A stretch of 64,000 nucleotides of DNA from Scilla litardierei (taxonomy: Eukaryota; Streptophyta; Magnoliopsida; Asparagales; Asparagaceae): NCBI GenBank assembly GCA_030789695.1, contig CM061142.1, positions 155,716,714-155,780,713 of the forward strand. The letters are read 5' to 3'. The translations under genes were made by a program, and so were the position numbers. The notes under the pieces were generated by a model. The model worked only from the letters and a program-made list of their open reading frames with translations. It made no database searches and was not told the DNA's origin. Positions 30,607 through 40,417 of this stretch are shown in pieces (positions within the stretch are counted from its first letter, which is position 1; each line of letters starts with the position of its first letter).

Positions 30607-30990
30607 ACTCGGCCGAGTGAAGGAGTCACTCGGCCGACCAGTGAGACCCCGCTCGGCCGGCCAGATCGGGCACGCATCATATGTGCACTCGGCTGATCAT
30701 CGGAAGCCACATCGGCCGAGTGACGAGACTCCGTCCGCCCGAGTGGCATTCAGACGACGCCCATCCAAAAGAGCCGACTTAATGTTTTTCGTCTGTCTGA
30801 GCTTCAGAAGACCCACTCGGTCGAGTGGAAAATGCCGACCGCCCGAGTGTATAGAAGCCATCGGCCAAGTGACTACAACACACTCGGCCGAGCGACCCCC
30901 GAAAAGAAGACCCCCGAAGGCCCAGACTTACTGGAAATTATCAGGGTTTCTTACTCGGCCGAGCGACTTTTGTCACTCGGCCGAGTGCGA
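30607..30990. repeat. Palindrome array ACTCGGCCGAGT in the 5' LTR
   Basis: About a dozen perfect or near-perfect copies of the self-complementary CACTCGGCCGAGTG occur at irregular spacing of about 20-60 bases. The 3' LTR carries the same array (40714-41095), and a further array lies inside the element (35339-35675). Confidence 0.9.
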
Positions 30991-31473
30991 CGAGCTGCCT
31001 GTAGCGAAAATTGCGATTTTCAGGCTGCGCAGGGGCATTTTGGTCACAGTTTTTTGGACGATTTTGGGGGGTATTTAACCCCAGTTTTTGACCTAGGTTA
31101 AGGGCTTTTCTCTTTACTTTTTGCAGATTTTTAGATTAAACTTTTTAGCTTTAGATTATTGTGATTGGAGAGGAGAGAAAAGTTTATTTTTTGTTGGATT
31201 CTTGGAGAACTCTATTGGTTTGTCTCTCTCTCCTTTAAAAATACTATTTTTATTGCTTATTTGAATATTGTGATGAATTCTCTTGTTAATTCCATTGATT
31301 ATTTTTGTATTTGTGCTATGAATTGTGAGTAATCCTTACGTCTTGGGGCGTGGGGATGAACCCTACGAGCCCAATTTCTGATTTGTGATGAATTGGTAGA
31401 AATATTTCTAGAATTGCTATTAGGGTTAGTTTGGGATTGATTTAACACGGATAGCTAGGTGTTCATATCGATT

Positions 31474-31760
31474 GGGATTTGCAAGAGATTGGATCCCAAT
31501 TCGACAGGAAACCCTAGAAATCCGAATTGGGTTGAAAATGAGTTTTCGTAGTATCGGTTTGCAAGAGATTGGACCGATACTAGGGTTCTCGGTTGCAATT
31601 CCGTGCCGATACCCGTTTGCAAGAGATTGGACGGGTAGGAACTATCCCAACCTAGGTTGCGGACCGAGTTTGCACGAGAGTGGGCTCGGGACGCGATTGA
31701 ACGATGATGTTGATCCTAATGCTAGCTTGCCTAGGCTAGGGTTTGCAAGAGATTGGACCC
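31474..31760 (+). repeat. Array of GTTTGCAAGAGATTGG units in the 5' LTR
   Basis: The motif TTTGCAAGAGATTGGA occurs four times, plus one diverged copy (TTTGCACGAGAGTGGG). Each is embedded in a short inverted context (for example CCGATAC / GTATCGG, CCCGT / ACGGG). The 3' LTR has the same array at 41583-41865. Confidence 0.88.
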
Positions 31761-32142
31761 AACCCTAGGTTAGCTATAGACCGGCAACAGCGCGAGAGCG
31801 TGAGCTAGGTTTTACATTCAGTTGCAACTAGTTCATCCGAAATTCTACCCTAGCAATTGCGATACCAATGAATCACATTGACAAGATACGGTAAGTAGCG
31901 GGGATTCCCCATTCCCTAGGCGTCTTTTATTTGATTTTATATCTCTACACTTTGTCTGACGATTGTGACAGGATCACCAAAAGGCAAATTCCATCTTTTC
32001 TGTTCCTATAGCCAGGTTGTTCGGAGAAGACACCGTCAGTCTTCCTCCCTGTGTTCGATAACCCGCTCGCCGCTACACTGTGCGCTTGCGGTAAAACTAC
32101 ACGGTCGTTCTTTTTGGGTGTACGCCCGGAAGCGATCAAGTT

Positions 32143-32161
32143 TTTGGCGCCGTTGCCGGGG
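32143..32161 (+). other. Primer-binding site of the Athila-like element
   Basis: TTGGCGCCGTTGCCGGGG, a few bases after the 5' LTR end, is the standard Athila-lineage primer site. It confirms plus orientation. Confidence 0.85.
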
Positions 32162-32281
32162 AGGCGATAGTGTTTGATCTTATCACCCTAGCTATTTCTT
32201 CTTTTTGTTTTTATTTCTTTATTTTTTATCTAACCCTTCCACCGTGCTAATAATTTCTTTGAACCTCTGTTTTCCCGTTGC

Positions 32282-33877
32282 ATGTACACGAGATCCATGG
32301 CGGACCCTGAAGCTATATTATTTGATCCCGAGATTGAACGTACTGTGCGGAGAATTAGAGCGGAGAGGAGACAAAATCCGAAAGGGAGGTATATGACCAA
32401 CCCGGAAACTGCAGAACAATTGGCGGCAAGAATGGCGAGGATCATTTCCATTCGCGATAGGCTTCGGCCTAAGACATCTTCTACGACCTCGTCCATTGCC
32501 GTGCCGGAGTTGGCGGCTGACAAGAACTTTGAGCTGAAGACTGGACTAGTGGTTCTGATGCAGCAGGATCTATTTCATGGGAACGCCCATGAAAATCCCC
32601 ACTACCACATCCAGCTATTTTTGTCGAAGTGCGCCACATTTCAGATGCCGGGCGTCACCCTAGATGCCATCAGACTGCGCCTCTTCCCATTCACATTAAA
32701 GGACAAAGCTCTTTATTGGTTGAGGACACAAGCTGACGGAGTCTTTACCTCATGGGACGAGTTGGCGAGTACGTTCATTGACAAGTTCTATCCGCCCTCC
32801 AAGACGGTAAAGATTAGGAGTGCTCTTATGTCCTTCAAGCAAGGACCTCAAGAGACACTCTATGAGGCTTGGGAGCGTTTCAAAGATCTGCAGCATCAAT
32901 GCCCCCACCATAGCATCGAAGATTGGGAGCTAGTCCATAGCTTCTACAATGATCTCCAACCGGGGACCAAGCAAATTATTGATGCGGCGGCAAATGGTGC
33001 CATCCTATCGAAGACTCCTGACGAAGCTACGGCCCTAATTGAGGAGATGGCCTCAAACAATCAACAATGGGGCGACGAGCGAGGACACTCTTCGTCCTCC
33101 TTGAAGCCATCTAGCATTTATGAGGCAAAGGCCGTAGCGGAGCTGACGAACAAGTTCGATTCTCTCCACAAGGTAGTGGATAGACTGGAGAAGTATATCA
33201 CGGAGCCCCAAGGAACCCCTTCCACCTCAGCACCAACGAATCAAATGTGTGATTGGCAAGACCAATCTCAGGCTATGTATTTGGAAGGAGAACAAGGAGA
33301 GGGATCCTTGGAGCAAGTACAATACGTCGCGGGGAATCAAGGATATTGGGCCAATCTGGCCACTAGAAACCATCCCGGTTTCTCATATGCAAACAATGAT
33401 GGAGCGTTGAACCCACAACAACAACAACAATATCCACCGAGGGGGCCTCCACAACAACATTTCCCACCAAAGCAACAAGTTGGACCCTATAGGCCGCACG
33501 GATACAATCAAGGGTGGAGAAACCCAAACCCCCCACAAGCTCATCAACGATCCGAATTTGAAGCTAGAGTGGAGGAGTTTATGGTCGAGCAAAAGAAGAT
33601 AAATGCTTCCTTGAAGGCGGGCCAAGACTCTCTTACAACCATTGTAGGCCAAATTTCGGAGCAATTGGCGTTGCTCAATCGGAATACTCAACAATTGCCG
33701 GCTCAACCCGAGAAAAACCCACGGGGCGCCACCGGCCACATCAATGCCGTGGTCGCAGTTACAACTAGAGGTGGGAAGGATACCACTCCCGTCATGATTC
33801 CAACCGAGGAGCCCGTGGAGGAGAATGTAGAGCCAATTGAGCCGGCCGTTGAAGTTGAGGAGGAGAAAGTGCCGTAA
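32282..33877 (+). CDS. Athila-like Gag (531 codons to first stop)
   Basis: Starts ATG at 32282 (a second ATG at 32297 is also possible). The N-terminal basic part has DPEIERTVRRIRAERRQN. The retrotransposon gag domain follows, with HENPHYHIQLFLSKCATF, LRLFPFTLKDKALYWL, SWDELASTFIDKFYPPS and ETLYEAWERFKDLQHQCPHH. After it come a coiled stretch (LTNKFDSLHKVVDRLEKYI) and a Gln/Pro-rich tail (33410-33480). Gag forms the particle that packages the element RNA. The stop TAA at 33875 is in the frame that continues downstream, so the original protein ran on into the protease. Confidence 0.9.
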   Translation: MYTRSMADPEAILFDPEIERTVRRIRAERRQNPKGRYMTNPETAEQLAARMARIISIRDRLRPKTSSTTSSIAVPELAADKNFELKTGLVVLMQQDLFHGNAHENPHYHIQLFLSKCATFQMPGVTLDAIRLRLFPFTLKDKALYWLRTQADGVFTSWDELASTFIDKFYPPSKTVKIRSALMSFKQGPQETLYEAWERFKDLQHQCPHHSIEDWELVHSFYNDLQPGTKQIIDAAANGAILSKTPDEATALIEEMASNNQQWGDERGHSSSSLKPSSIYEAKAVAELTNKFDSLHKVVDRLEKYITEPQGTPSTSAPTNQMCDWQDQSQAMYLEGEQGEGSLEQVQYVAGNQGYWANLATRNHPGFSYANNDGALNPQQQQQYPPRGPPQQHFPPKQQVGPYRPHGYNQGWRNPNPPQAHQRSEFEARVEEFMVEQKKINASLKAGQDSLTTIVGQISEQLALLNRNTQQLPAQPEKNPRGATGHINAVVAVTTRGGKDTTPVMIPTEEPVEENVEPIEPAVEVEEEKVP

Positions 33878-35010
33878 GAAAAAGAGAAGTCTAGAGCGGA
33901 GCAATTGCTTGAAGAGAGGCGTTTTATGCCACTGGTCCCATTCCCCCAGAGGCTTGCTAGAGCAAAAATGGAGAAACGGCTAGCGAAGTTTCTCGAATAT
34001 TTGAGAGGGGTAAGCCTCAATATTCCCTTTCTTGATGCTATCGTTGAAATCCTGACATACACAAAATTTTTAAAGGATTTGATTTCGGGGAGAAAGAGGA
34101 AGGAGAAAATAATGCTAGCCGAGGAGGGGACTTGATTCACCAAGAGAGAGAAGGAGCCGGCTAAATTCAAAGACCCGGGGAGTTTTCGAATTCCTTGCAC
34201 CTTGGGCGGCGTCCCTCTACAAAAGGCATTGGTGGACTTAGGGGTGAGCGTTAGCCTCATGCCTCTCTCTATGTTCCAAAGACTAAACACCGGGACAAAA
34301 TTGAAGCCTACCGACATGCAGATACAACTAGCTGATGGGCGGATCACAAGGCCGGTAGGGATCGCAGAGGACATCCCGCTACAAGTCCCGGGGGCATATG
34401 CTTGCCATGCGACTTCGTGATTATGGATGTTAAGGAGGAGGGAGATACGTCGTTAATACTTGGACGACCGTTCCTCGCCACCGTCGGTGTCATTGTCGAC
34501 GTACGAGAAGGTACCCTAACATTAAACGTCAGCAACATCGAGGTGGAGCTTCATATTCCTAAGGCAATGAAACACATGCCTTACCACGAGGAGCTGGACT
34601 ATATGGACCTCCTTGACGAGATTATTGAGGAGGCGATCCCCCATTCGATCGGCGCTCTATTCAATGAAGATTTTGAAGAAGGGCCGGACTTAGGCCAAGA
34701 AGAGAAGATTGAGCATTCCCCCGACTTCTCCACTGAAATTGATGAAGGCGACGCTGATGTCGCAAGGATTCGAGAGCTCTGCAAGCTCTCAAAGTTGAAG
34801 TCTCCGAAGAAAGCTCCGCCGATACGGAAATCGGCATCACCGGTGAAGCCGAGGACCGGAGAAAGCTCTAGCTTGGGGGAGCCACCCCCCAACACTACCA
34901 GAGGCAAAGGAGCACCGAGGAAGGACGCCCCGCCACAACATCAAAATTTAAGCGTTCTCCCTGTAAAATTTGACGGGTGCATCTCATATGCACCCAATAT
35001 CCCGCATTAA
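33878..35010 (+). pseudogene. Gag C-terminus and aspartic protease of the Athila-like element, broken
   Basis: The Gag frame continues after the TAA with PFPQRLARAKMEKRLAKFLE, LNIPFLDAIVEI and LKDLISGRKRKEK. A second in-frame stop (TGA at 34133) follows, then the protease: DPGSFRIPCTLGG, ALVDLGVSVSLMPLS (family usually DLGAS) and QLADGRITRPVGIAED. A one-base frameshift near 34400 moves the rest to another frame: DFVIMDVKEEGDTSLILGRP and FLATVGVIVDVREG, then an acidic tail to 35010. Two stops and one frameshift make it inactive. The usual reverse transcriptase does not follow; instead comes the Athila-type post-gene segment CGCTTGTCGGGAGGCAACCC. Confidence 0.85.
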
Positions 35011-36246
35011 TTGAAAATCAAAGGGGGTCGAGCTCACGACCTTAAACGAGCGCTTGTCGGGAGGCAACCCGACGGTTATCGCTTTATTTTTACTTTTTCT
35101 TTATTTTTGTTTTAGAAATTATTAGTGTTTTGAGTCATTCGTCCAAAAATTTTGTGATAACGGGTCCTATTTTTTCTTGACAGGAGAGGAGATAGGGAAA
35201 TCCATCATGAGGAGGATGAACGAGGCGACGAGGAGCGCTCCAGGAATGCACTCAATGCTTAGGAGGAAGATGAAATCGACTGGAGGAAGAAAAACAGAGT
35301 TTAGAGCCTAAACGAAGACAAACAGCAGAAAACAGGGTTCACTCGGCCGAGTATACTAGTCACTCGGCCGAGCACACAAGTTCGTCTGCCCGAGCGGCCC
35401 ACGAACGAGGGAAGTCTGCTGTACCCAACTCTCTATTTCTTTTCTTGATTTCGGTATAATTGCCACTCGGCCGAGTATATATATTCACTCGGCCGAGTAA
35501 AACTGATACACTCCTAGGGCGAGTCTTGCCGAGTAGCTTGAGCCACTCGGCCGAATGGACTTACACCACTCGGCCGAGGGTGGCAAGGCCACTCGGCCGA
35601 GTCATATGCGGGGAGGAAATTTCAAAAATATTTCCGTTACGATCACTCGACTGAGCGACGTAGTCACTCAGCCGAGTCGTAACATTTCCTTATATAAGTC
35701 GCTGCGAGCTCGGCGCGGAATTCAAAGCGTCATTTTCGATCGTCCGCCCGAGCCCGCGCCCTGACTCTCCTACGCCCGCTGCGACTTCCCACTCACTCGC
35801 CTGAACCCCTCGCCCGCACCGGCGCTCGGCCACCCACCGCCGGCCGAGCCTCCGCCGCGCCTCGCCCGAGTCGCCGCCGGCGGCCACTCCTCCGGCCAAC
35901 TCCGGTAACGCCTATTTCGCCCTATTTTCTCCTCTCTCTCGTATTTCTTGACGATCCATGTGTTAAACGAACCCCAAACCCAAATTAATTTCAATTTCTA
36001 TCTATTATACCCCTAACCCCCCATACGTTTTGAATATTACACGCTAAACTCTTCGTTTTATGCGCAGATAAATTTGGGGAGCTTAGGGGAGCCCAGGGGA
36101 GCTTTCGGGGATTGTTTTGGGCTACGTGGAGGCGTCGTCTTCGCACGCTTCCATTACTTTGCTCTCGCGGCGTGTCGCGGTATACTCTTTCCTTTATTTT
36201 ACGCACGCCGCGTTTTTCACATATTTGGTGAGCTCCCGGGGGCCAT
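35011..36246 (+). promoter_or_regulatory. Internal spacer with palindrome array, TATA box and possible leader intron
   Basis: Where pol would be expected there is about 1.2 kb of non-coding DNA. At 35339-35675 lie ten or so ACTCGGCCGAGT-type palindromes like those of the LTR. A TATATAAG box follows at 35692-35699, then a C-rich untranslated-like stretch. A plausible intron follows (donor TCCG|GTAACG at 35905, acceptor TTTTATGCGCAG ending 36067), and then the env-like ORF at 36247. The layout suggests a second promoter for that ORF; this is inference. Confidence 0.55.
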
Positions 36247-38488
36247 ATGCCGCCCCGGACACGGCCGAGGTCGAGGAGAGCTTCCGCCAAGCGGAAGCGG
36301 TCGGATGATGTTGGCCCCTCCCACGAGGTGGAGGACTCTCCTCCGCCTATTCCACCACACCCCGTTCACCCAGTACAGCCTGCAGGCCCCGCACACCCCG
36401 CACAGCCTGCAGAGCCCGCACAGCCCGCACACCCCGCACATCCACTCCCTGCCATCCCACAGCCCGTACCACCGCCACCGGCTCCACTTGTCGGGCCGCT
36501 CGGGATTACGTTCCGAGACGACGCACACCGCGCCGTCTTCGAGCGCATTTCCCAGCGCTCGATCGTACCCTCCAGGTTCGCACACCTTGCAGACCTAGGA
36601 TGCCTGTGGGTACTCGAGGGGATGCTCACGTTGTATGACAACGTGGGCTGGCGAGATTTCTTTCATGTGTCGGCGGACACATTTCTCCGTCCGACACTTG
36701 AGGTCCTTAGTTCTATCGCCCGGACCGTCGAGGGATGCTCGTTTAGGTTCATGGACCGGGAGTGCCAGGTCACTCTCAGTATGATGAGAGCCTTCTTCTC
36801 GTGGCCCGATGTCCCCGGGGCTGACCGTGGTTACGCCCCCACTCACATTCCCCCACCTTCGTTCGATTCCGGCGCCTTCTGGGCCCGGATCACGGGTCTA
36901 CCTGCTGCCTTTGACCCTAGTAGGGCCAAGGCCTCGGCCATCGTCCATCCCTGCCTCCGCATAGCTCAGCGCCTTATGGCGACTACCTTTTTAGCGAGGT
37001 ATGAGCCTGGGACGATGTCCATGCCAGAGCTTTATATGCTCTATGCGATGACGCGTCCCAGAGTTCTAGCTAGGGACAGTGACGAGTTGGTCCCCGCCGT
37101 CGTGATTGATATCGTGAGCTGGTTTTTGGACCGCATCATCGTTTCGGTGGGCGCTCGCTCACCGATATGCTGCGGCGGTCTGATCACCCGGCTCACCTTG
37201 ATGACTGGCGAGGACCTACCGGCCGATTTGCGTCGTTCTCCGGGCCCCACTTCATTGTCCATAGACGTTATGGCCCGGATGAAGATGCTTCGTCCGCACG
37301 GTGAGTGACACTGGGTCTGGCTGCATGGCCCCTACGGTGCCGATTACATGATTCTTCCGAGCCCAGCTCAGACTCAGATTGCACCGGCCCAGGTGGACTG
37401 GCTCCCGGCGATGGATCTTCTGATCCCCGCCGCATACGTGCTCGAGGCCGAGGAGGCCGAGCAGGCCCACACTGCCCACGCTGCCCACGCTGCACCCGCT
37501 GACCCAGCTGCGCCCGTTGACCCCGTGGCCCCTCAGCCTTTCCCTGCACCTTCTGCCGCTCCTGACACTTCTGTCTCCACTTCTGCCAGTGTCGGGAGCA
37601 CACTTGCTGAGCCCACCACCACCACGCCTGCTGCCACCACTGACCCTGCCGCTACCTCCACGCTCACCACCACCACCACCACTCCTGTTGGCCCTCTGTC
37701 CGTTGAGCCCCTTTGCTCTGCACCTCCCGAGCGCCCACCTACATTTGTCGAGAGTGGAGAGCCCTCTTTTGCTGCGATCGTGGAGACCATGGCTAGCATG
37801 ATCACCGCTGGGATTTCACCTCTTGGACCCCTCACTGCCTCCCCAGCGGTAGTCACTTCTGCCCCCACCACAGCCGTACTTTCTGAGAGTGGTGACGTCT
37901 GTCTTCACTTCTGTGTCACCTACCTCTCTGGCCGCCTCGTCGCCATTTTTATACTCCACTTCCGCTACTGTTGCTTCCACTTCACGCCTGCCTGCGTCCC
38001 AGCCTCTCCCTGAGGCTAGGCACACACTAGTGAGCGCAGCACCCTACCTCCACATGCCTGCTGAGCCCATCACCTACGCCACCCGAGTACGCCAGCCTCG
38101 TCCTGCACAGCACCGACAGGTGCGTCCCTCTGCACCACCTCCCCCCGACACTGTACTTCTGAGCATTCGTGCTCTCGAGGGGGCGGTGAGTGCCCTCAGA
38201 GGCGACCTTATGACCATGTCTGCCACCGTCACCACCATGGCCAGCCGTTTCGACCTACTACCGGGCATTCACTATCGCCTTACTCAGATCCTCGACCGGC
38301 TCCCTCGCGTACCCACACCCACACCCACCCAGCAGGTTCCTACCCCTACACCCGTACCCACACCTACTCCTACACCCACCCAGCCTGCTACCACACCCAC
38401 ACCCACACCCACTCAGCAGTCTGTTCCACCACCACCACCACCACCACCTCCGCCTCAGGACGGAGACGGCGCATCCCTACCTTCTTAG
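36247..38488 (+). pseudogene. Env-like ORF of the Athila-like element, one stop and one frameshift
   Basis: Starts ATG 36247 with a basic patch (RTRPRSRRASAKRKR), then a Pro/His/Ala repeat tract (36350-36480). A globular region follows: ITFRDDAHRAVFERISQ, LADLGCLWVLEGML and TLYDNVGWRDFFHVS, similar in kind to the conserved domain of the extra ORF of plant Athila/env-class elements. An in-frame TGA at 37306 interrupts HWVW-type sequence that continues in the same frame. A long Ala/Pro/Thr/Ser-rich stretch follows. Near 37890 the frame shifts, and the rest (to 38488) has RALEGAVSALRGDLMTM and Pro-Thr repeats ending in a Pro run. No signal peptide or clear membrane segment is visible, so an envelope role is unsupported; env-like is a positional name only. 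Confidence 0.65.
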
Positions 38489-40417
38489 GCACCCTTGATG
38501 CCATTGATCTTTTTGTCGTCGTGCTGCCCGTCTCTGCTGGGTCCTGACGATTTTGCCCACCCCCTCCCCTTACTGTTCTGGATGCACATTTTGATCATAT
38601 ATTTATATATCATTTTTGGGAGAGAGGGAGAGTTTTTGGTGACACATTTTTATATCTATTTCCCTCCACTATCTGCATGCATCATGTCCGCATCATGTTT
38701 TTATTTCTTATTTTTCTTTTGTTATTTTAGTTTCTTCATCATCATGCATGCATCCTCACCTTCCCCTCACTCTACACGTCTCTCGGTGTGCCACACTTCG
38801 CACATTGAGGAGACTGTGCACTTTAGCTTGGGGGAGTGAGTTCTCACATTCTTTTCGATTTACCACCTTTATTTTTGTTTTTTCACGCCATTTTCCGCAT
38901 TTGCACTCATTTTCATCATTTTTTCATCTTTTTGCCATGCATCACGTTTTTCTTATTTTCTTTGTGTGTTGCATTGTGATTAGTTTCATTTTCCCTTTAT
39001 CTTTAATTCTTTTTCATCTCATGCTAGAGATGACTTTTCTGTGATGATGATTACGTGGCGTTAGCTTTCTCTATATATGCATGCTATATTTGTCATGTCT
39101 TAGATTTTATTTCTGATATCATATGTTATGACTTGCCTTGCATTTAGAGATAGTAACCCACACTTTTTTCGCATGAAAATGGATGAAATTTTATTATTAG
39201 CTGAGTCTGAATATTCATATGTATGCTATCGCAGAAAACACACCAAGATTCAAGCATTGAATGCTTATATCTGGAGTACCGTTTTCTTTTCCTATATCAC
39301 TTCTATATGCATGATTGGTACATTTCACTTCAGGATGATTGAATGATGTTAGCTATGATAAATCTGGATTAGTTAGCTTTTTTGTGATCGAAACTGAGTA
39401 GATTAGATTACCCTGCTGAAGTTGTCGTGCACGTCCTATAGAGTGAACTGAGAGACATATTTATTTCTTTCTCCACATATCTTGAACATCAATTCTCTAT
39501 TTTAAAATCATTGGTGAATCTCCCCTTAGAGATTCTAATATATGGCATTTCCCCGCTATTAATTCCTAGATCCAAACTCCCCAAAAAAAAATTCTTGTAT
39601 ATCCTTATTTCTCTTTGATTGGGATCAATGTGTATATATGAATTCGAAAAAAAAAAGAAATAAAAAAGAGAGAGAGAAAAAGAAAAGAAAAAGAAAAGAA
39701 AAAGAGAAAAGAACCTCAATAAAAGATCCCATCTTATGTTCCCTCTTTCTTTCCCTCTTTTTGTTTTTATTTTTATCACTTTTGGAGCTTTATAGAAATC
39801 GGGATGTAATTATTTTTTTTATGCCACCACGCTTATAGATAAGCTTGGGGGAGAGAATCCAATGATGTGTAGAGAGTGACTACTTGACGTTGCACGACAA
39901 CGTAGGCTAAGTAATATTCTATACTCGGTGAGATTATTTTTAGCTTTACGAAGTCCAGAAATCAATGCCTAGCGCTCATTTCATGAAATCCATGCTTTTC
40001 TATTCTTTCTATTCTATCGCGTGATATTCTTATACTCCTCATAGAAAGCATTCAATTGAAAAGTGTGTGATCTGCGATATTGTATACCGCTTTAAATGAT
40101 TCAGATGATGTTAATTTTAAAATTATTTCGTTTTTCATGATATATCAATATTCTTGGGTTTTCTATTTCTATCTGCACCATTAAACTATGATATCGAAAT
40201 AAAATTCTTTGACATGTGTTTTACATTCGGTGCATGCTATATGATTGAGCAAAACCCACGTCATGAGAAAATGATCTAGCAGCTTCCCTCTTCGCTTTCT
40301 TCTTTCTTCTTCGTTTTTATTTTTCCATTTTTCCGCCGTTTTCGTTTTCGAAATCCATCGGGTTCGCCTTTTACTTATCCTCCTCGAGGACGAGTAAGAG
40401 GTAAGCTTGGGGGATTT
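38489..40417 (+). other. T-rich 3' spacer with repeated polypurine-tract-like motifs
   Basis: No coding sequence. AGCTTGGGGGA occurs at about 38825, 39842 and 40404. The last one, directly before the 3' LTR (40402-40417), is the functional polypurine tract by position; the others are look-alikes. A purine run of about 75 bases (39646-39713) is followed by a pyrimidine run. Confidence 0.7.

Larger units (their letters stand above)
30311..32138 (+). repeat. 5' LTR of the Athila-like element (1828 bp)
   Basis: Starts TGATCACTCCATATTTTACAC, ends CCCGGAAGCGATCA. It contains an ACTCGGCCGAGT palindrome array (30607-30990), a TATTTAA box near 31070 after GGGGGG, and an array of GTTTGCAAGAGATTGG units (31474-31760). 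Minor differences from the 3' LTR are scattered single bases. Confidence 0.92.

Noticed and set aside
36247..37308. Env-like ORF as a true envelope glycoprotein
   Set aside because: No signal peptide, no clear transmembrane segment and no cysteine pattern; the name is positional only.
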